Assembly: GCF_001543895.1 (NCBI RefSeq)
Contig: NZ_JYIJ01000018.1
Coordinates: 124,001 to 188,000, forward strand
Direction of reading: 5' to 3'
Length of the DNA stretch: 64,000 bases
Source: Carbonactinospora thermoautotrophica
Lineage (GTDB): Bacteria; Actinomycetota; Actinomycetes; Streptomycetales; Carbonactinosporaceae
In this document: positions 19,566-30,716 of the stretch, in pieces
How positions within the stretch are numbered: the stretch's first letter is position 1
Layout: every line of letters starts with the position of its first letter
The notes under the pieces: generated by a model
What the model saw: only the letters and a program-made list of their open reading frames with translations
Told to the model about the DNA's origin: nothing
Databases searched by the model: none
Made by a program: the position numbers and the translations under genes

Positions 19566-20561
19566 CTAAAGTCGCTTCTCCCACTCGGCCGAGCGGCGCA
19601 GCTCCCGGAAGCCGAGCCGCTCGTTGATCGCCACCATCCAGTCGTTGGAGTCGGCGTTCCAGGTGTCGATCAGCCGCAGCTCCGGCTCGTGCCGGCGCGC
19701 CCAGAGCAGGTTCTCGATCTTCAGCCGCAGGCCCAGCCGCCGGCCCCGGTGCTCGGGCAGCACCAGGGTCTCCTCCTGGTAGGCGAAGTGACGATGGCAG
19801 CCGGGCAGGGAGATCCGCGTGACGCCGACCAGGCGGCCGGTCGCGTCGTGCCGCGCCGCCGCCGCGTACGAGCGGAAGCCGCGCAGCAGTATGTGCCGCT
19901 CGAGGGTGCGGATCCGCTCGATGTCGTACCGCTCGGGCTCCCAGGCGAGGTCGTCCATCGGCGCGTCGGCGGACAGGCGCCCGAACAGGTACGCGTAGTC
20001 GGCGGCGTGCTCCTCGGGCGCGTAGTCGCGCCAGCACACCGTGGTGTACCCGGCCGAGCGCTCCCGCGCCGCGGCCAGCAGCCGTTCGTGCTCACCCGGG
20101 TCCACCGCGGCCAGGTCGAGCCGGCGGCGCCGCTCGCGCAGCACGGGCGTGAACCCGAGCGCCGCCGCGAACCGGCTCCCCGGGCCGTCCTCCCCGAGCG
20201 GGTCCTCGACCTCGGCGACCAGCCGGGTGCAGCCCAGCGCCTTGGCCTGCCCGGCGAGGTGTTCGATCAGCGCCCGGCCCACGCCGCGGCGCCGGTGTGC
20301 CGGGTGCACCACCAGCTCGAAGCACGCGGTGTCGGTGTTCTCCAGCAGACTCCGCCACAGCAGGTACGCGCCCAGCGGCGTGCCCTCCGCCCGGGCCACG
20401 AACAGCAGGCTCTCCCTGTCCGAGCGAGGGTGGACCAGCTGGCCCACGGCGTCGTCCCGGCACGGCGGCGGGTCCTCCGGCGTGTCCACCGGGTGGGCCG
20501 CCCGGAGCAGCTCGTACCAGACGGCGGCGCTGTTCTGCGTGTCGACGCGCTCGATGTCCAT
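19566..20561 (-). CDS. Protein with two GNAT acetyltransferase domains
   Basis: A 331-residue protein with tandem GNAT folds. The first acetyl-CoA motif is ELVVHPAHRRRGVGRALIEHL (about residues 85-105), the second QEETLVLPEHRGRRLGLRLKIENL (about residues 265-285), ending with the DWMVAINERLGFRE pattern. Double-GNAT proteins of this layout are widespread in actinobacteria with unknown substrates, some acting like mycothiol synthase. ATG 20561 begins MDIERVDTQN. A 7-bp hairpin at 19548-19566 (GGCGCCC/GGGCGCC) overlaps its stop and could end transcription between it and convergent era. Confidence 0.85.
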   Translation of the reverse strand: MDIERVDTQNSAAVWYELLRAAHPVDTPEDPPPCRDDAVGQLVHPRSDRESLLFVARAEGTPLGAYLLWRSLLENTDTACFELVVHPAHRRRGVGRALIEHLAGQAKALGCTRLVAEVEDPLGEDGPGSRFAAALGFTPVLRERRRRLDLAAVDPGEHERLLAAARERSAGYTTVCWRDYAPEEHAADYAYLFGRLSADAPMDDLAWEPERYDIERIRTLERHILLRGFRSYAAAARHDATGRLVGVTRISLPGCHRHFAYQEETLVLPEHRGRRLGLRLKIENLLWARRHEPELRLIDTWNADSNDWMVAINERLGFRELRRSAEWEKRL

Positions 20562-20675
20562 GCCGCCTAAGCAAACGCTGAACCGACACGCCGCGCCACC
20601 GAATTTCGGGCCGCGCAGGCGGGCTGCGGGTCTCATATTCCGGACTCCCGGTCACGTGACGCGGGCGGGTCGCGT

Positions 20676-22560
<1,885 letters not shown>

Positions 22561-22565
22561 TCCTC

Positions 22566-22611
22566 GAACGATCATGGGCTGCACGTGACCACGCGCAGCC
22601 CATGATCGTTC
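22566..22611. terminator. Long hairpin after leuA
   Basis: GAACGATCATGGGCTGC pairs perfectly over 17 bp with the copy at 22595-22611 across a 12-base loop. It begins six bases after the leuA stop and most likely ends that transcript. It also marks the point where the opposite-strand MFS fragment breaks off. Confidence 0.8.
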
Positions 22612-22778
22612 ATCGGCAGTCGGCCGGCGACCAGCGCCAGCCCGAGCGCGGTGGCCGACCCGGTGAGGTCCAGCACGGCGAGCGCCAGCGGCACGAGCGC
22701 GTCCTCGAACCGCGACAGCGCCCGTCCCGCGAAGTACCGTCGGAACCCTCGCTCCCCCAACACCCCGATCCCGATCAC
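22612..22778 (-). pseudogene. Truncated MFS transporter, N-terminal fragment
   Basis: About 55 codons starting at GTG 22778 read VIGIGVLGERGFRRYFAGRALSR and continue with ALVPLALAVLDLTGSATALGLALVAGRLP. This is the typical first membrane helix of major facilitator transporters. Homology-like sequence stops exactly at the edge of the leuA hairpin, where a few unrelated codons and a stop follow. The remainder of the transporter is missing, so this is a gene remnant rather than a working transporter. Confidence 0.7.
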
Positions 22779-22828
22779 GCGGGGGAGGGTAGTGCCGGGC
22801 GGTGACACCCCCGGTTGTGCGGTGAGGG

Positions 22829-23743
22829 TCACCCCCGGCGGGCCGGCGCGTGCTCCTGGGGCGTGCGGGCTGGCAGAGGCCCGGGCGCGGGCCGGCGGGC
22901 GGCCAGCCAGGAGCCGGCGAGCACCAGGGCGGAGCCGGCCAGCATGGCCTGGGTGACCGGTTCGGCGAGGACCGCCGCGCCGAGGGCGGCGGCGACCACT
23001 GGGTTCACGTACGTGACCAGGCTGGCGCGGCCGGGGCCGCTCGTGCCGATGAGCGAGAAGTACGCCAGGAACGCGACGGCCGTGCAGGCCACGCCGAGGA
23101 CCACCAGCGAGCCGGCCGCGACCGGGGAGGGCGGGACGCCGGGCGGGTCGGCCAGCGCCAGCGGGGCGAGCAGCAGCGTGCTCACGCCCAGCGTCCCCGC
23201 GGTGAGCCCGAGGGGCGGCACGTCGGAGAACCGGCGTTTCACCAGTACCGAGCCCACCGCGTACGAGAAGGCGGCCGACAGCACGAGCGCCGCGCCGAGC
23301 AGCTGCCGCGCGTCGCCGTCCAGGGTGGGGCCGAGCAGCAGGACGACGCCGGCGAGGCCGATGCCGAGGCCGGCGGCGCGTACCGGGGTGAGCCGCTCGG
23401 CTGGGTCGGTGCGCGCGGCGAGCAACCCGATGAACGTCGGTTGGGTGGCGATCAGCAGGCCGGCCAGCCCGGAGCTGACGTATTGCTCGCCCACAGTGAT
23501 CAGCAGGAACGGCAGCGACACCTGGACGAGGGCCAGCCCCAGCAGCCAGCCGAGCCGCCCGGCCAGCGGGTGGAGCAGGCGGCGGTGCCAGGCGAGCGGC
23601 AGCAGCAGCGCCGCGGCGAGCGCCACGCGGGCGAACACGACCCACGCCGAGGGCAGCTCGGCGATGGCGACCTTGATGAGCAGGTACGGGATGCCCCACA
23701 GGACCGAGACGGCGGCGAACAGGACCCAGCTGCGACGGCTCAT
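22829..23743 (-). CDS. EamA/DMT family transporter
   Basis: A 304-residue inner-membrane permease of the drug/metabolite transporter superfamily with ten predicted helices in two EamA repeats. It starts MSRRSWVLFAAVSVLWGIPYL, a classical EamA opening, and the second repeat ends with VTYVNPVVAAALGAAVLAEP, also typical. The substrate is unknown; amino acid or metabolite export is common in the family. It is divergent from the LysR gene with 84 bases between the starts, which suggests control by that regulator. Confidence 0.9.
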   Translation of the reverse strand: MSRRSWVLFAAVSVLWGIPYLLIKVAIAELPSAWVVFARVALAAALLLPLAWHRRLLHPLAGRLGWLLGLALVQVSLPFLLITVGEQYVSSGLAGLLIATQPTFIGLLAARTDPAERLTPVRAAGLGIGLAGVVLLLGPTLDGDARQLLGAALVLSAAFSYAVGSVLVKRRFSDVPPLGLTAGTLGVSTLLLAPLALADPPGVPPSPVAAGSLVVLGVACTAVAFLAYFSLIGTSGPGRASLVTYVNPVVAAALGAAVLAEPVTQAMLAGSALVLAGSWLAARRPAPGPLPARTPQEHAPARRG

Positions 23744-23827
23744 ACCGGAACCGTGCCGCCCGGCTCGCGTTGAGCGGAAGTGGGCAATTGTTGAAGAAGC
23801 TTTAAGTCGTACTGCAAACATGGTGGT

Positions 23828-24754
23828 GTGCTCGACCTGCACCGCCTCCGCGTCCTGCGCGCCGTCGCCCAGCACGGCAGCTTCTCCAGGGCGGCCGCCG
23901 CGCTGCACCTCACCCCGTCCGCGGTCTCCCAACACGTCGCCGCGCTGGAACGCTCCATCGGGCTGCCCGTCGTCGAGCGCAGCCCGCGGGGCGTTCGGCT
24001 CACCGCACCCGGCCGCGTGCTGGTCGAGACGGCGGACGCGGTCGAGGCCGAGCTGCGCGGCGCCCGCCAGCAGCTCGACCGGCTCGCCCAGGGCGAGTCC
24101 GGCCACCTCACCGTGGCCACCTTCCCCAGCGCCGGCCAGCGACTCCTCCCCGCGGCGTTGTCCCGGTTCACCGCCGCTCATCCGGGCGTGGAGGTCAGCG
24201 TGATCGAGGCCGAGCCCGAGGAGTCCCTGCCGCTGGTGCGCGCCGGTCGGGCCGACTTGGCGCTGGTTTACCGGTTCACACCGATCGACCGGGACGGCAC
24301 CGACCCCGGCCTGCGCTGGACCCTGCTGCTCACCGACCCGATGTACCTCGTGCTGCCCGCCGCGCACCCGCTCGCCGGCGCGGCCGAGCTGGCCCTGGCG
24401 GATCTCGCCGCGGAGCGGTGGCTCCAGGGCACGGGCAGCACGGGCGAGATGCTGCTCCACCTCGTCGCCGCGGCCGGCTTCACCCCGCGCGTCGCGTGCC
24501 GCAGCAGCGACTACCTGTTCATGCACGCCCTGGTCGGCGCGGGCGTCGGCGTCGCCCTGATCCCCGGCCTCGGCCTGCCCGACCCGCCCGGCGAGCGGGT
24601 CGCGGTGATCCCGGTGGCCCCGCCGCGCCCGGTCCGGTACGTGTACGCGGTCACCCCGCGCCGCCGCTGGATCAGCCCGCTGGCCGAGGCCCTGCTCGCT
24701 GATCTGCTGGCCGACCTGCCCGCAGGGGCCGAGCCGTCCACAAGCGGCGGGTGA
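23828..24754 (+). CDS. LysR family transcriptional regulator
   Basis: A 308-residue regulator. The winged helix is at residues 1-60 (LDLHRLRVLRAVAQHGSFSRAAAALHLTPSAVSQHVAALE), followed by the periplasmic-binding-like effector domain. The GTG start has no ribosome binding site. The short divergent spacer with the EamA transporter contains AT-rich TTGAAGAAGCTTTAA (23791-23805), a plausible LysR binding site. LysR members usually activate the divergent gene in response to a small molecule, so the pair may form an export response. Confidence 0.92.
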   Translation: MLDLHRLRVLRAVAQHGSFSRAAAALHLTPSAVSQHVAALERSIGLPVVERSPRGVRLTAPGRVLVETADAVEAELRGARQQLDRLAQGESGHLTVATFPSAGQRLLPAALSRFTAAHPGVEVSVIEAEPEESLPLVRAGRADLALVYRFTPIDRDGTDPGLRWTLLLTDPMYLVLPAAHPLAGAAELALADLAAERWLQGTGSTGEMLLHLVAAAGFTPRVACRSSDYLFMHALVGAGVGVALIPGLGLPDPPGERVAVIPVAPPRPVRYVYAVTPRRRWISPLAEALLADLLADLPAGAEPSTSGG

Positions 24755-24940
24755 GCAGCTGTCCGTGATCTCGTGGGCGCTTCCGGCGATCCGGAGGGCG
24801 GCGGCTCGCCCAGCGCGGTCCGGGGGCCCGGCCGCGGACCTGCCGGCAGGCTCCCGGAGGCTGTTCGGCCGCGCGCGGCGGTATCCATCATCCGAGACGG
24901 GGGCTGCGCGTCCGGGATCCTTCCTGTTTCAATCAAGGGC

Positions 24941-25027
24941 GTGATCCGCAGCGTGCTCTTGGTCGCCAGACTGCACATCGACCTGCTGCGGGTCTGGTCT
25001 GCCTGCTGTCCGGGCGAGTCCGCCTGA
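24941..25027 (+). CDS. Cys-containing leader peptide upstream of TauE/SafE
   Basis: A 28-residue peptide beginning at GTG 24941, with the core LLVARLHIDLLRVWSACC and ending PGESA. The R-L-H-[IV]-D-L-x-R pattern followed by a Ser-Ala-Cys tail is a recurrent family of actinobacterial leader peptides placed before sulfur genes; tandem cysteine codons are thought to sense cysteinyl-tRNA. Here the Cys-Cys pair is six codons from the stop. The exporter gene starts 88 bases downstream. The small hairpin GCTTCG (25048-25053) / CGAAGC (25066-25071) lies between them. Confidence 0.78.
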   Translation: MIRSVLLVARLHIDLLRVWSACCPGESA

Positions 25028-25115
25028 CCTCTCGCGTACTCGGTGCAGCTTCGCGGCCGCGTGCCCGAAGCCGCTGTCCCACGCTGTTCACCCGGAATCA
25101 CCCGCAGGGAAGACC

Positions 25116-26021
25116 ATGCGTTCCTTCATCCTGTTCGCGCTCGCCGGACTCGCCGCCCAGCTCGTCGACGGCGCCCTGGGCATGGCCTACGGGGTCACCT
25201 CCACCACGCTGCTGCTGGCCGTCGGTGCCAGCCCCGCCGTGGCCTCGGCCTCGGTGCATCTGGCCGAGATCGGCACCTCGCTCGCGTCCGGCGCCGCCCA
25301 TTGGCGCTTCGGCAACGTCGACTGGAAGGTGGTGGCCCGCATCGGCGTGCCCGGCGCGTTCGGCGGGTTCGCCGGCGCGACCGTGCTGAGCTCGCTGTCC
25401 ACCGAAGCCGCCGCCCCGTGGACCGCCTCGCTGCTGCTCGCGTTGGGCGCCTACATCCTGCTCCGCTTCACCGTCCGTCCGCCCGCCCCGGTGTCCGGCT
25501 CACGCCCGCTGGGGTGGCGGTTCCTGGCCCCGCTCGGCGTCGTCGCCGGGTTCGTGGACGCGACCGGCGGCGGGGGCTGGGGTCCGATCGCCACCTCCAC
25601 GCTGATCAGCAGCGGCCGGCTCGATCCCCGCAAGACGATCGGCTCGGTGAACACCAGCGAGTTCGTGGTCACGGTGGCGACCAGCGTGGGATTCCTGTTC
25701 GGCCTGGGGCACGCCGGCATCTCCTTCGCCACCGTGGCCGCCCTGCTGCTCGGCGGGATCCTCGCCGCGCCGCTGGCCGCCTGGTTGGTGCACCGCGTCC
25801 CGCCCCGGCTCCTCGGCACCGGCGTCGGCGGCATTGTGATCATCACCAACGCCCGGACGCTGCTCAAGGCGTTCGACGCGTCGCCGCTGTGGGCGTCGGT
25901 CACCTACGGGGTGACCTTCCTGCTGTGGGGGCTGGCCCTGGCGGTGGCGTTCGTGAGCCTGCGCCGGGAGCGGCTGGCCGCCGAGGCGCCCGCGCGGGAG
26001 CCGGAGTTGGAGAGCGCCTGA
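25116..26021 (+). CDS. Sulfite exporter TauE/SafE family protein
   Basis: A 301-residue membrane protein with about eight hydrophobic helices and the TauE/SafE signatures AQLVDGALGMAYGVTSTTLLLAVG near residue 10 and VDATGGGGWGPIATSTLI near residue 150, one in each half. The family exports sulfite or sulfur-containing organic acids. The preceding leader peptide with tandem cysteine codons strongly supports a sulfur-related substrate. It starts at ATG with GGGAAG upstream and is probably monocistronic, as a hairpin at 26176 follows. Confidence 0.9.
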   Translation: MRSFILFALAGLAAQLVDGALGMAYGVTSTTLLLAVGASPAVASASVHLAEIGTSLASGAAHWRFGNVDWKVVARIGVPGAFGGFAGATVLSSLSTEAAAPWTASLLLALGAYILLRFTVRPPAPVSGSRPLGWRFLAPLGVVAGFVDATGGGGWGPIATSTLISSGRLDPRKTIGSVNTSEFVVTVATSVGFLFGLGHAGISFATVAALLLGGILAAPLAAWLVHRVPPRLLGTGVGGIVIITNARTLLKAFDASPLWASVTYGVTFLLWGLALAVAFVSLRRERLAAEAPAREPELESA

Positions 26022-26175
26022 CCGGACCGCGCGCCGGTACCGCTGCCGGTCAGCCGGCGACGGGCGCGTCAGCGCTCGCCCACGCCTGTCGGTCCGGTCG
26101 CGCCGCTCATGCCCTTGGCCCTGGTCTGATCGACGCCGTCGGCGCCCGCTGCGGACGGAGGCACCGAAACCTGGT

Positions 26176-26206
26176 CGGCGGCGTGCCTTACCTCGGCACG
26201 CCGCCG
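26176..26206. terminator. Strong hairpin after TauE/SafE
   Basis: CGGCGGCGTGCC and GGCACGCCGCCG form a perfect 12-bp stem with a seven-base loop. The 305 bases between TauE/SafE and the next gene contain this and a looser ten-base inverted repeat (26020-26029 with 26090-26099). No U tract follows, so it may be a Rho-assisted end. Confidence 0.6.
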
Positions 26207-26326
26207 GCGGCCTTACTGTACTGATTCGCGTCATATCTCAGGCGCGGAGTGAGGGTGGATGGTGACTTCCTCACGTCCGTCGGGCAGGATCTTGTCAATT
26301 TGGCGGCTGACAAGGGGGAGCGGCGC

Positions 26327-26953
26327 ATGGTGATCATCTGGGGTACGCGCGTGCGGTACCGGATACACGCGGAGGGAGAGTTCTTCTGCCCCGAGTGTGG
26401 CGGTGACCGTCCGTACCGCAAGCTGCTCGCCCGCCGCTGGTTCACTCTGTTCTGGATCCCGGTCATCCCGCGCCGCCGCGTCTGGTGGGTCGTCGCGTGC
26501 GGGGAGTGCGGCCACCACTACCGCCCGGCCGTCCTGGACAAGCCCACGATCGCCGCCATGAGCCGCATGCTCCAGGGGGCTGCCCGCGCGCTGGTCATGT
26601 ACGTGCTGCGCAACGGCGGTAACCAGGACAACCCCGTGGTGCGCCGGCAAGCGGTGGAGCAGATCCGCGCGGTACGGCCGGAGGGGTACGACGACAGCAC
26701 GCTGGAAGAGGACCTGTTCTGCGTGCCCCGGGACCCGGCGCCGATGCTCAACCAGATCGCCGAGCACCTGGACTCCGCCGGCCGGGAGGCCCTGCTGGTG
26801 CGCGGCGTGCGCGTCGCCCTGGCCGACGGCCCGTTCAACGCGGGCGAGCTGTCCGCCATCCAGGCCGCGGGCCGCGCCTTGGAAATGACGCCCGCCCACG
26901 TCGCGGGCGTCCTGCTCATGGCCCGGCGTTCCGTGGACAACCCGGGCTCCTGA
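26327..26953 (+). CDS. TerB-like protein with zinc ribbon
   Basis: A 208-residue protein. Residues about 1-60 hold a zinc ribbon with CPEC and CGEC pairs ([14 protein letters not shown]...[11 protein letters not shown]), joined by hydrophobic [16 protein letters not shown]. The C-terminal half is a TerB-like helical domain. Such proteins are often labelled tellurite resistance, though the function of this actinobacterial form is unknown. ATG 26327 is chosen because GGGGGAG at 26314-26320 lies six bases upstream; an earlier GTG at 26249 has no such site. It lies 54 bases before recO. Confidence 0.8.
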   Translation: MVIIWGTRVRYRIHAEGEFFCPECGGDRPYRKLLARRWFTLFWIPVIPRRRVWWVVACGECGHHYRPAVLDKPTIAAMSRMLQGAARALVMYVLRNGGNQDNPVVRRQAVEQIRAVRPEGYDDSTLEEDLFCVPRDPAPMLNQIAEHLDSAGREALLVRGVRVALADGPFNAGELSAIQAAGRALEMTPAHVAGVLLMARRSVDNPGS

Positions 26954-27006
26954 CCACCTGCGCGCGGATGACCGGGTGCGCCGGCCGGGTGGGGGAAAAT
27001 GGGCGC

Positions 27007-27735
27007 GTGAGCCTGTACCGCGACGAAGGCGTCGTCCTCCGGACCCAGAAGATCGGCGAGGCCGACCGCATCGTCACGCTGCTCACCCGGGAGCACGGAC
27101 GGGTCCGGGCCGTGGCCCGTGGTGTCCGGCGGACCACCTCCAAGTTCGGGGCCCGGCTGGAGCCGTTCAGCCACGTCGACGTGCAGCTGTACACCGGGCG
27201 CACGCTGGACGGGATCACCCAGGCCGAGACCATCACCCCGTACGGCCGGGACATCGTCACCGACTACGCCCGGTACACCGCAGGCGCGGCCATCCTGGAG
27301 ACCGCCGAGCGGTTCACCGACCAGGAGGGCGAACCGGCGCTGCAGCAGTACCTGCTGCTGATCGGCGCGCTGCGCGCGCTGGCCCGCGGCGAGCACGAAC
27401 CCGGCCTGGTGCTGGACGCGTTCCTGCTCCGGTCGCTGGCCGTGGCCGGGTACGCGCCGAGCTTCGTCGACTGCGCCCGGTGCGGCGCACCAGGGCCGCA
27501 CCGGTTCTTCGTGATCCCCGCCGGGGGCGTGGTGTGCGCCGAGTGCCGCCCCCCGGGCGCGGCCGTGCCGGCGCCGGATACGCTCCGGTTGTTGGGTGCG
27601 CTGCTCGCCGGCGACTGGGAGACCGCCGACGCCAGCGACCCGCGGCACCGCCGTGAGGGGAGCGGTCTCGTCGCCGCCTACCTGCAGTGGCATCTGGAGC
27701 GCGGACTGCGTTCGTTGCCCCTCGTCGTCCGTTGA
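27007..27735 (+). CDS. recO: DNA repair protein RecO
   Basis: A 242-residue protein of the RecFOR pathway that loads RecA on gaps. The N-terminal OB fold is seen in [26 protein letters not shown], followed by [17 protein letters not shown] zinc-binding pair CARCG and CAEC lies near residues 157-180. GTG 27007 is the start that matches family members; GGGGGA is about ten bases upstream. recO-uppS is the conserved order. Confidence 0.94.
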   Translation: MSLYRDEGVVLRTQKIGEADRIVTLLTREHGRVRAVARGVRRTTSKFGARLEPFSHVDVQLYTGRTLDGITQAETITPYGRDIVTDYARYTAGAAILETAERFTDQEGEPALQQYLLLIGALRALARGEHEPGLVLDAFLLRSLAVAGYAPSFVDCARCGAPGPHRFFVIPAGGVVCAECRPPGAAVPAPDTLRLLGALLAGDWETADASDPRHRREGSGLVAAYLQWHLERGLRSLPLVVR

Positions 27736-27751
27736 GACCCATGGAGCGTCT

Positions 27752-28585
27752 GTGATCGTTCGTCGGCCCGCCCAGCCGCAGGTCCGTACCGAGGTGCGCC
27801 CGCCGTACCCGCATCCGTCCGGGGCTCGGCCGCCGAAGCTGCCCCCGGAGCTGATCCCGCAGCACGTCGCGATCGTCATGGACGGCAACGGCCGCTGGGC
27901 GAAGCAGCGCGGTCTGCCTCGCACCGAGGGCCACCGGCGGGGCGAGGCGTCCCTGTTCGACGTGGTCCAGGGCGCGATCGAGATCGGCGTCAAGTACGTG
28001 AGCGCGTACGCGTTCTCGACCGAGAACTGGAAGCGGTCTCCGGACGAGGTCCGCTTCCTCATGAACTTCAACCGCGAGACGATCCGGCGCCGGCGCGACG
28101 ATCTGCACGCGATGGGCGTGCGGATCCGCTGGGCCGGCCGCGAGCCGCGGCTGTGGAAGAGCGTGATCGAGGAGCTGAAGACCGCCGAGAGGATGACCCG
28201 GCACAACGACGTGCTCACGCTGATCATGTGCGTGAACTACGGCGGCCGGGCCGAGCTGACCGACGCGATGAGCCGCATCGCGCACGACGTCGCCCAGGGC
28301 AGGGTGAACCCGGACCGGATCACCGAGAAGACCATCGCCCGGTACCTGTACCAGCCGGACGTGCCCGACGTGGACCTGTTCATCCGGTCCTCCGGCGAGC
28401 AACGGATCTCGAACTTCCTGCTCTGGCAGTCCGCGTACGCCGAGATGGTGTTCATCGACACCCTGTGGCCCGACTTCGACCGGCGCCACCTGTGGCAGGC
28501 GATCGAGATCTACGCCTCCCGTGACCGGCGGTACGGCGGGGCCGAGCCGAACCCCATGCTCGCGCAACGGCAGCCCATGGCCTGA
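27752..28585 (+). CDS. uppS: Isoprenyl (undecaprenyl-type) diphosphate synthase
   Basis: A 277-residue cis-prenyltransferase that makes the lipid carrier for cell wall synthesis. [14 protein letters not shown] (residues 45-58) carries the catalytic Asp and the diphosphate-binding motif; [12 protein letters not shown] and the C-terminal [19 protein letters not shown] with YAEMVF are signatures of the family. GTG 27752 is preceded by GGAG at 27743-27746. It follows recO by 16 bases. Product chain length cannot be told; actinobacteria often have several of these enzymes. Confidence 0.94.
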   Translation: MIVRRPAQPQVRTEVRPPYPHPSGARPPKLPPELIPQHVAIVMDGNGRWAKQRGLPRTEGHRRGEASLFDVVQGAIEIGVKYVSAYAFSTENWKRSPDEVRFLMNFNRETIRRRRDDLHAMGVRIRWAGREPRLWKSVIEELKTAERMTRHNDVLTLIMCVNYGGRAELTDAMSRIAHDVAQGRVNPDRITEKTIARYLYQPDVPDVDLFIRSSGEQRISNFLLWQSAYAEMVFIDTLWPDFDRRHLWQAIEIYASRDRRYGGAEPNPMLAQRQPMA

Positions 28586-28739
28586 CCTGGGTCGGCTGAG
28601 GGCCCGCTCGTCATCGACCAGACCGACCTCGCGCCGCTCGTCGCCCCGGCGTTCTGGTCATCGCGCGCTGAGATCGGTCGCACGCTCGGGTACTTCCTAG
28701 AGGCCGCGCGGGACCGTCTCGCGACCGCCGCCCGACGCG

Positions 28740-28771
28740 CTCGGCCCCACCGCTGGTGCGGCGGGGCCGAG
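28740..28771. terminator. Hairpin between uppS and the Rpf gene
   Basis: CTCGGCCCC and GGGGCCGAG form a stem that continues, past one mismatch, into CCGC/GCGG around a four-base loop. It lies between convergent uppS and the Rpf gene, so it can serve both. No U tract is visible. The remaining 259 bases between the two genes show no coding signal. Confidence 0.6.
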
Positions 28772-28844
28772 ACGACGCGCGGGTCTTCGACTTGGCACCG
28801 CGCTCGGGCTGCTCGCCGGAAGGGCGTGGCGAGGCCAGGTGGGC

Positions 28845-29420
<576 letters not shown>

Positions 29421-29426
29421 GGGTCG

Positions 29427-29456
29427 AAGCTATGTTGCCGCCGATTTGAGGGCAAA
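29427..29456 (-). promoter_or_regulatory. Candidate sigma-70 promoter of the Rpf leader
   Basis: On the minus strand TTTGCC (29451-29456) is separated by 18 bases from TAGCTT (29427-29432), placing the transcription start just before the riboswitch. The fit is fair, not strong. Confidence 0.5.
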
Positions 29457-29669
29457 CGATTACCAAATCGGAATGTCCGAGTGAGTCCTGGTTGCTGCTC
29501 TTTTCTGCGTGGCAGACCTCACGTTCACCGCCGGGTGCGGGCGCTCGGCTGGTGCGGTGTGGCGGTGTGAGGGTTTCCGTTCCCGAACCGATCGGATTCG
29601 GCGGGCGACGTCCGAGTTATCCACAACTTGGGTGATCCGCGCTGCCCGGGCCGGTGGTCGTCTGGCACG

Positions 29670-30716
29670 ATGCGGACCGTGTATGAGGACACCTCGGTGG
29701 CCGGTACGCCGGCCCAATCCAGCGAGGCGGTCAGGGCCGCCGACAAGCCCGAGCCGGGCCGGCGCCGACGACGGGTCGGCGCGCTCGACCTGCTCATCGT
29801 CGGCCTGCTGATCGTCCTGATCGGGCAGCGGTTCTTCATCGACCTGCTGAGCCACCCGGCGTTGCAGACCTGGTCGACCATCTTCGTGTCGATCACGGTG
29901 CAGGCGCTGCCGTTCCTGGTGTTCGGCGTCGTGCTGTCCGCGGCGATCGCGGCGTTCGTGCCGCCGTCGGCGTTCAGCCGGGCGTTGCCGCGCCGGCCGG
30001 CGCTCGCCGTGCCGGTGGCGGGCGCAGCCGGGATGGTGCTGCCCGGTTGCGAGTGCGCGTCGGTGCCGGTCGCAGGCGGGCTCGTCGCCCGGGGCGTGGC
30101 CCCGGCCGCGGCGTTCGCGTTCCTGCTGGCCGCGCCGGCGATCAACCCGGTCGTGCTGACCGCGACCGCGGTGGCCTTCCCCCAGCAGCCCGAGGTGGTG
30201 TTCGCGCGGTTCCTGGCCTCGCTCGCCACCTCGGTGGTCATGGGGTGGCTCTGGGTGCGGTTCGGCCGCGGCGAGTGGCTGCGCATGGTGCGCCGGCCGC
30301 ACCTGGAGGGCGGCTCGAAGTGGGAGGTCTTCCGGCTCTCGATGCAGCACGATTTCCTGCACGCCGGTGGCTTCCTGGTGGTGGGCGGCCTGACCGCGGC
30401 GACCCTCAACGTCGTGGTGCCGCGCTCGGTGCTTGACGCGGTCGCCGAGCAGCCGTGGCTCTCGGTGCTGCTCCTCGCCGCGCTTGCTGTGGTCCTCGCT
30501 ATCTGCTCGGAGGCGGACGCGTTCGTCGCGGCCAGCCTCAGCCAGTTCTCGATGACCGCGCGGTTGGCGTTCATGGTCGTGGGTCCGGCCGTCGACGTGA
30601 AGCTGATCGCGTTGCAGGCCGGCACGTTCGGCCGGGCGTTCGCGCTGCGGTTCGCCCCGGCCACCCTGGTGACCGCGGTTCTGGCGAGCGTCCTGGTGGG
30701 GTGGTGGCTGCTGTGA
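29670..30716 (+). CDS. YraQ/UPF0718 family permease
   Basis: A 348-residue membrane protein with about eight to nine helices. The family signature PGCECASVPVAGGLVARGVAPAAAFAFLLAAPAINPVV lies near residue 125, with the conserved Cys pair CEC, and CSEADAFVAAS in the second half. Relatives are linked to heavy-metal or arsenic-type export, but the substrate is unknown. Starts at ATG 29670 and GTG 29679 are both possible. GTGA overlap with the next gene shows that the two form one translated unit, a common pair of permease subunits. Confidence 0.85.
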   Translation: MRTVYEDTSVAGTPAQSSEAVRAADKPEPGRRRRRVGALDLLIVGLLIVLIGQRFFIDLLSHPALQTWSTIFVSITVQALPFLVFGVVLSAAIAAFVPPSAFSRALPRRPALAVPVAGAAGMVLPGCECASVPVAGGLVARGVAPAAAFAFLLAAPAINPVVLTATAVAFPQQPEVVFARFLASLATSVVMGWLWVRFGRGEWLRMVRRPHLEGGSKWEVFRLSMQHDFLHAGGFLVVGGLTAATLNVVVPRSVLDAVAEQPWLSVLLLAALAVVLAICSEADAFVAASLSQFSMTARLAFMVVGPAVDVKLIALQAGTFGRAFALRFAPATLVTAVLASVLVGWWLL

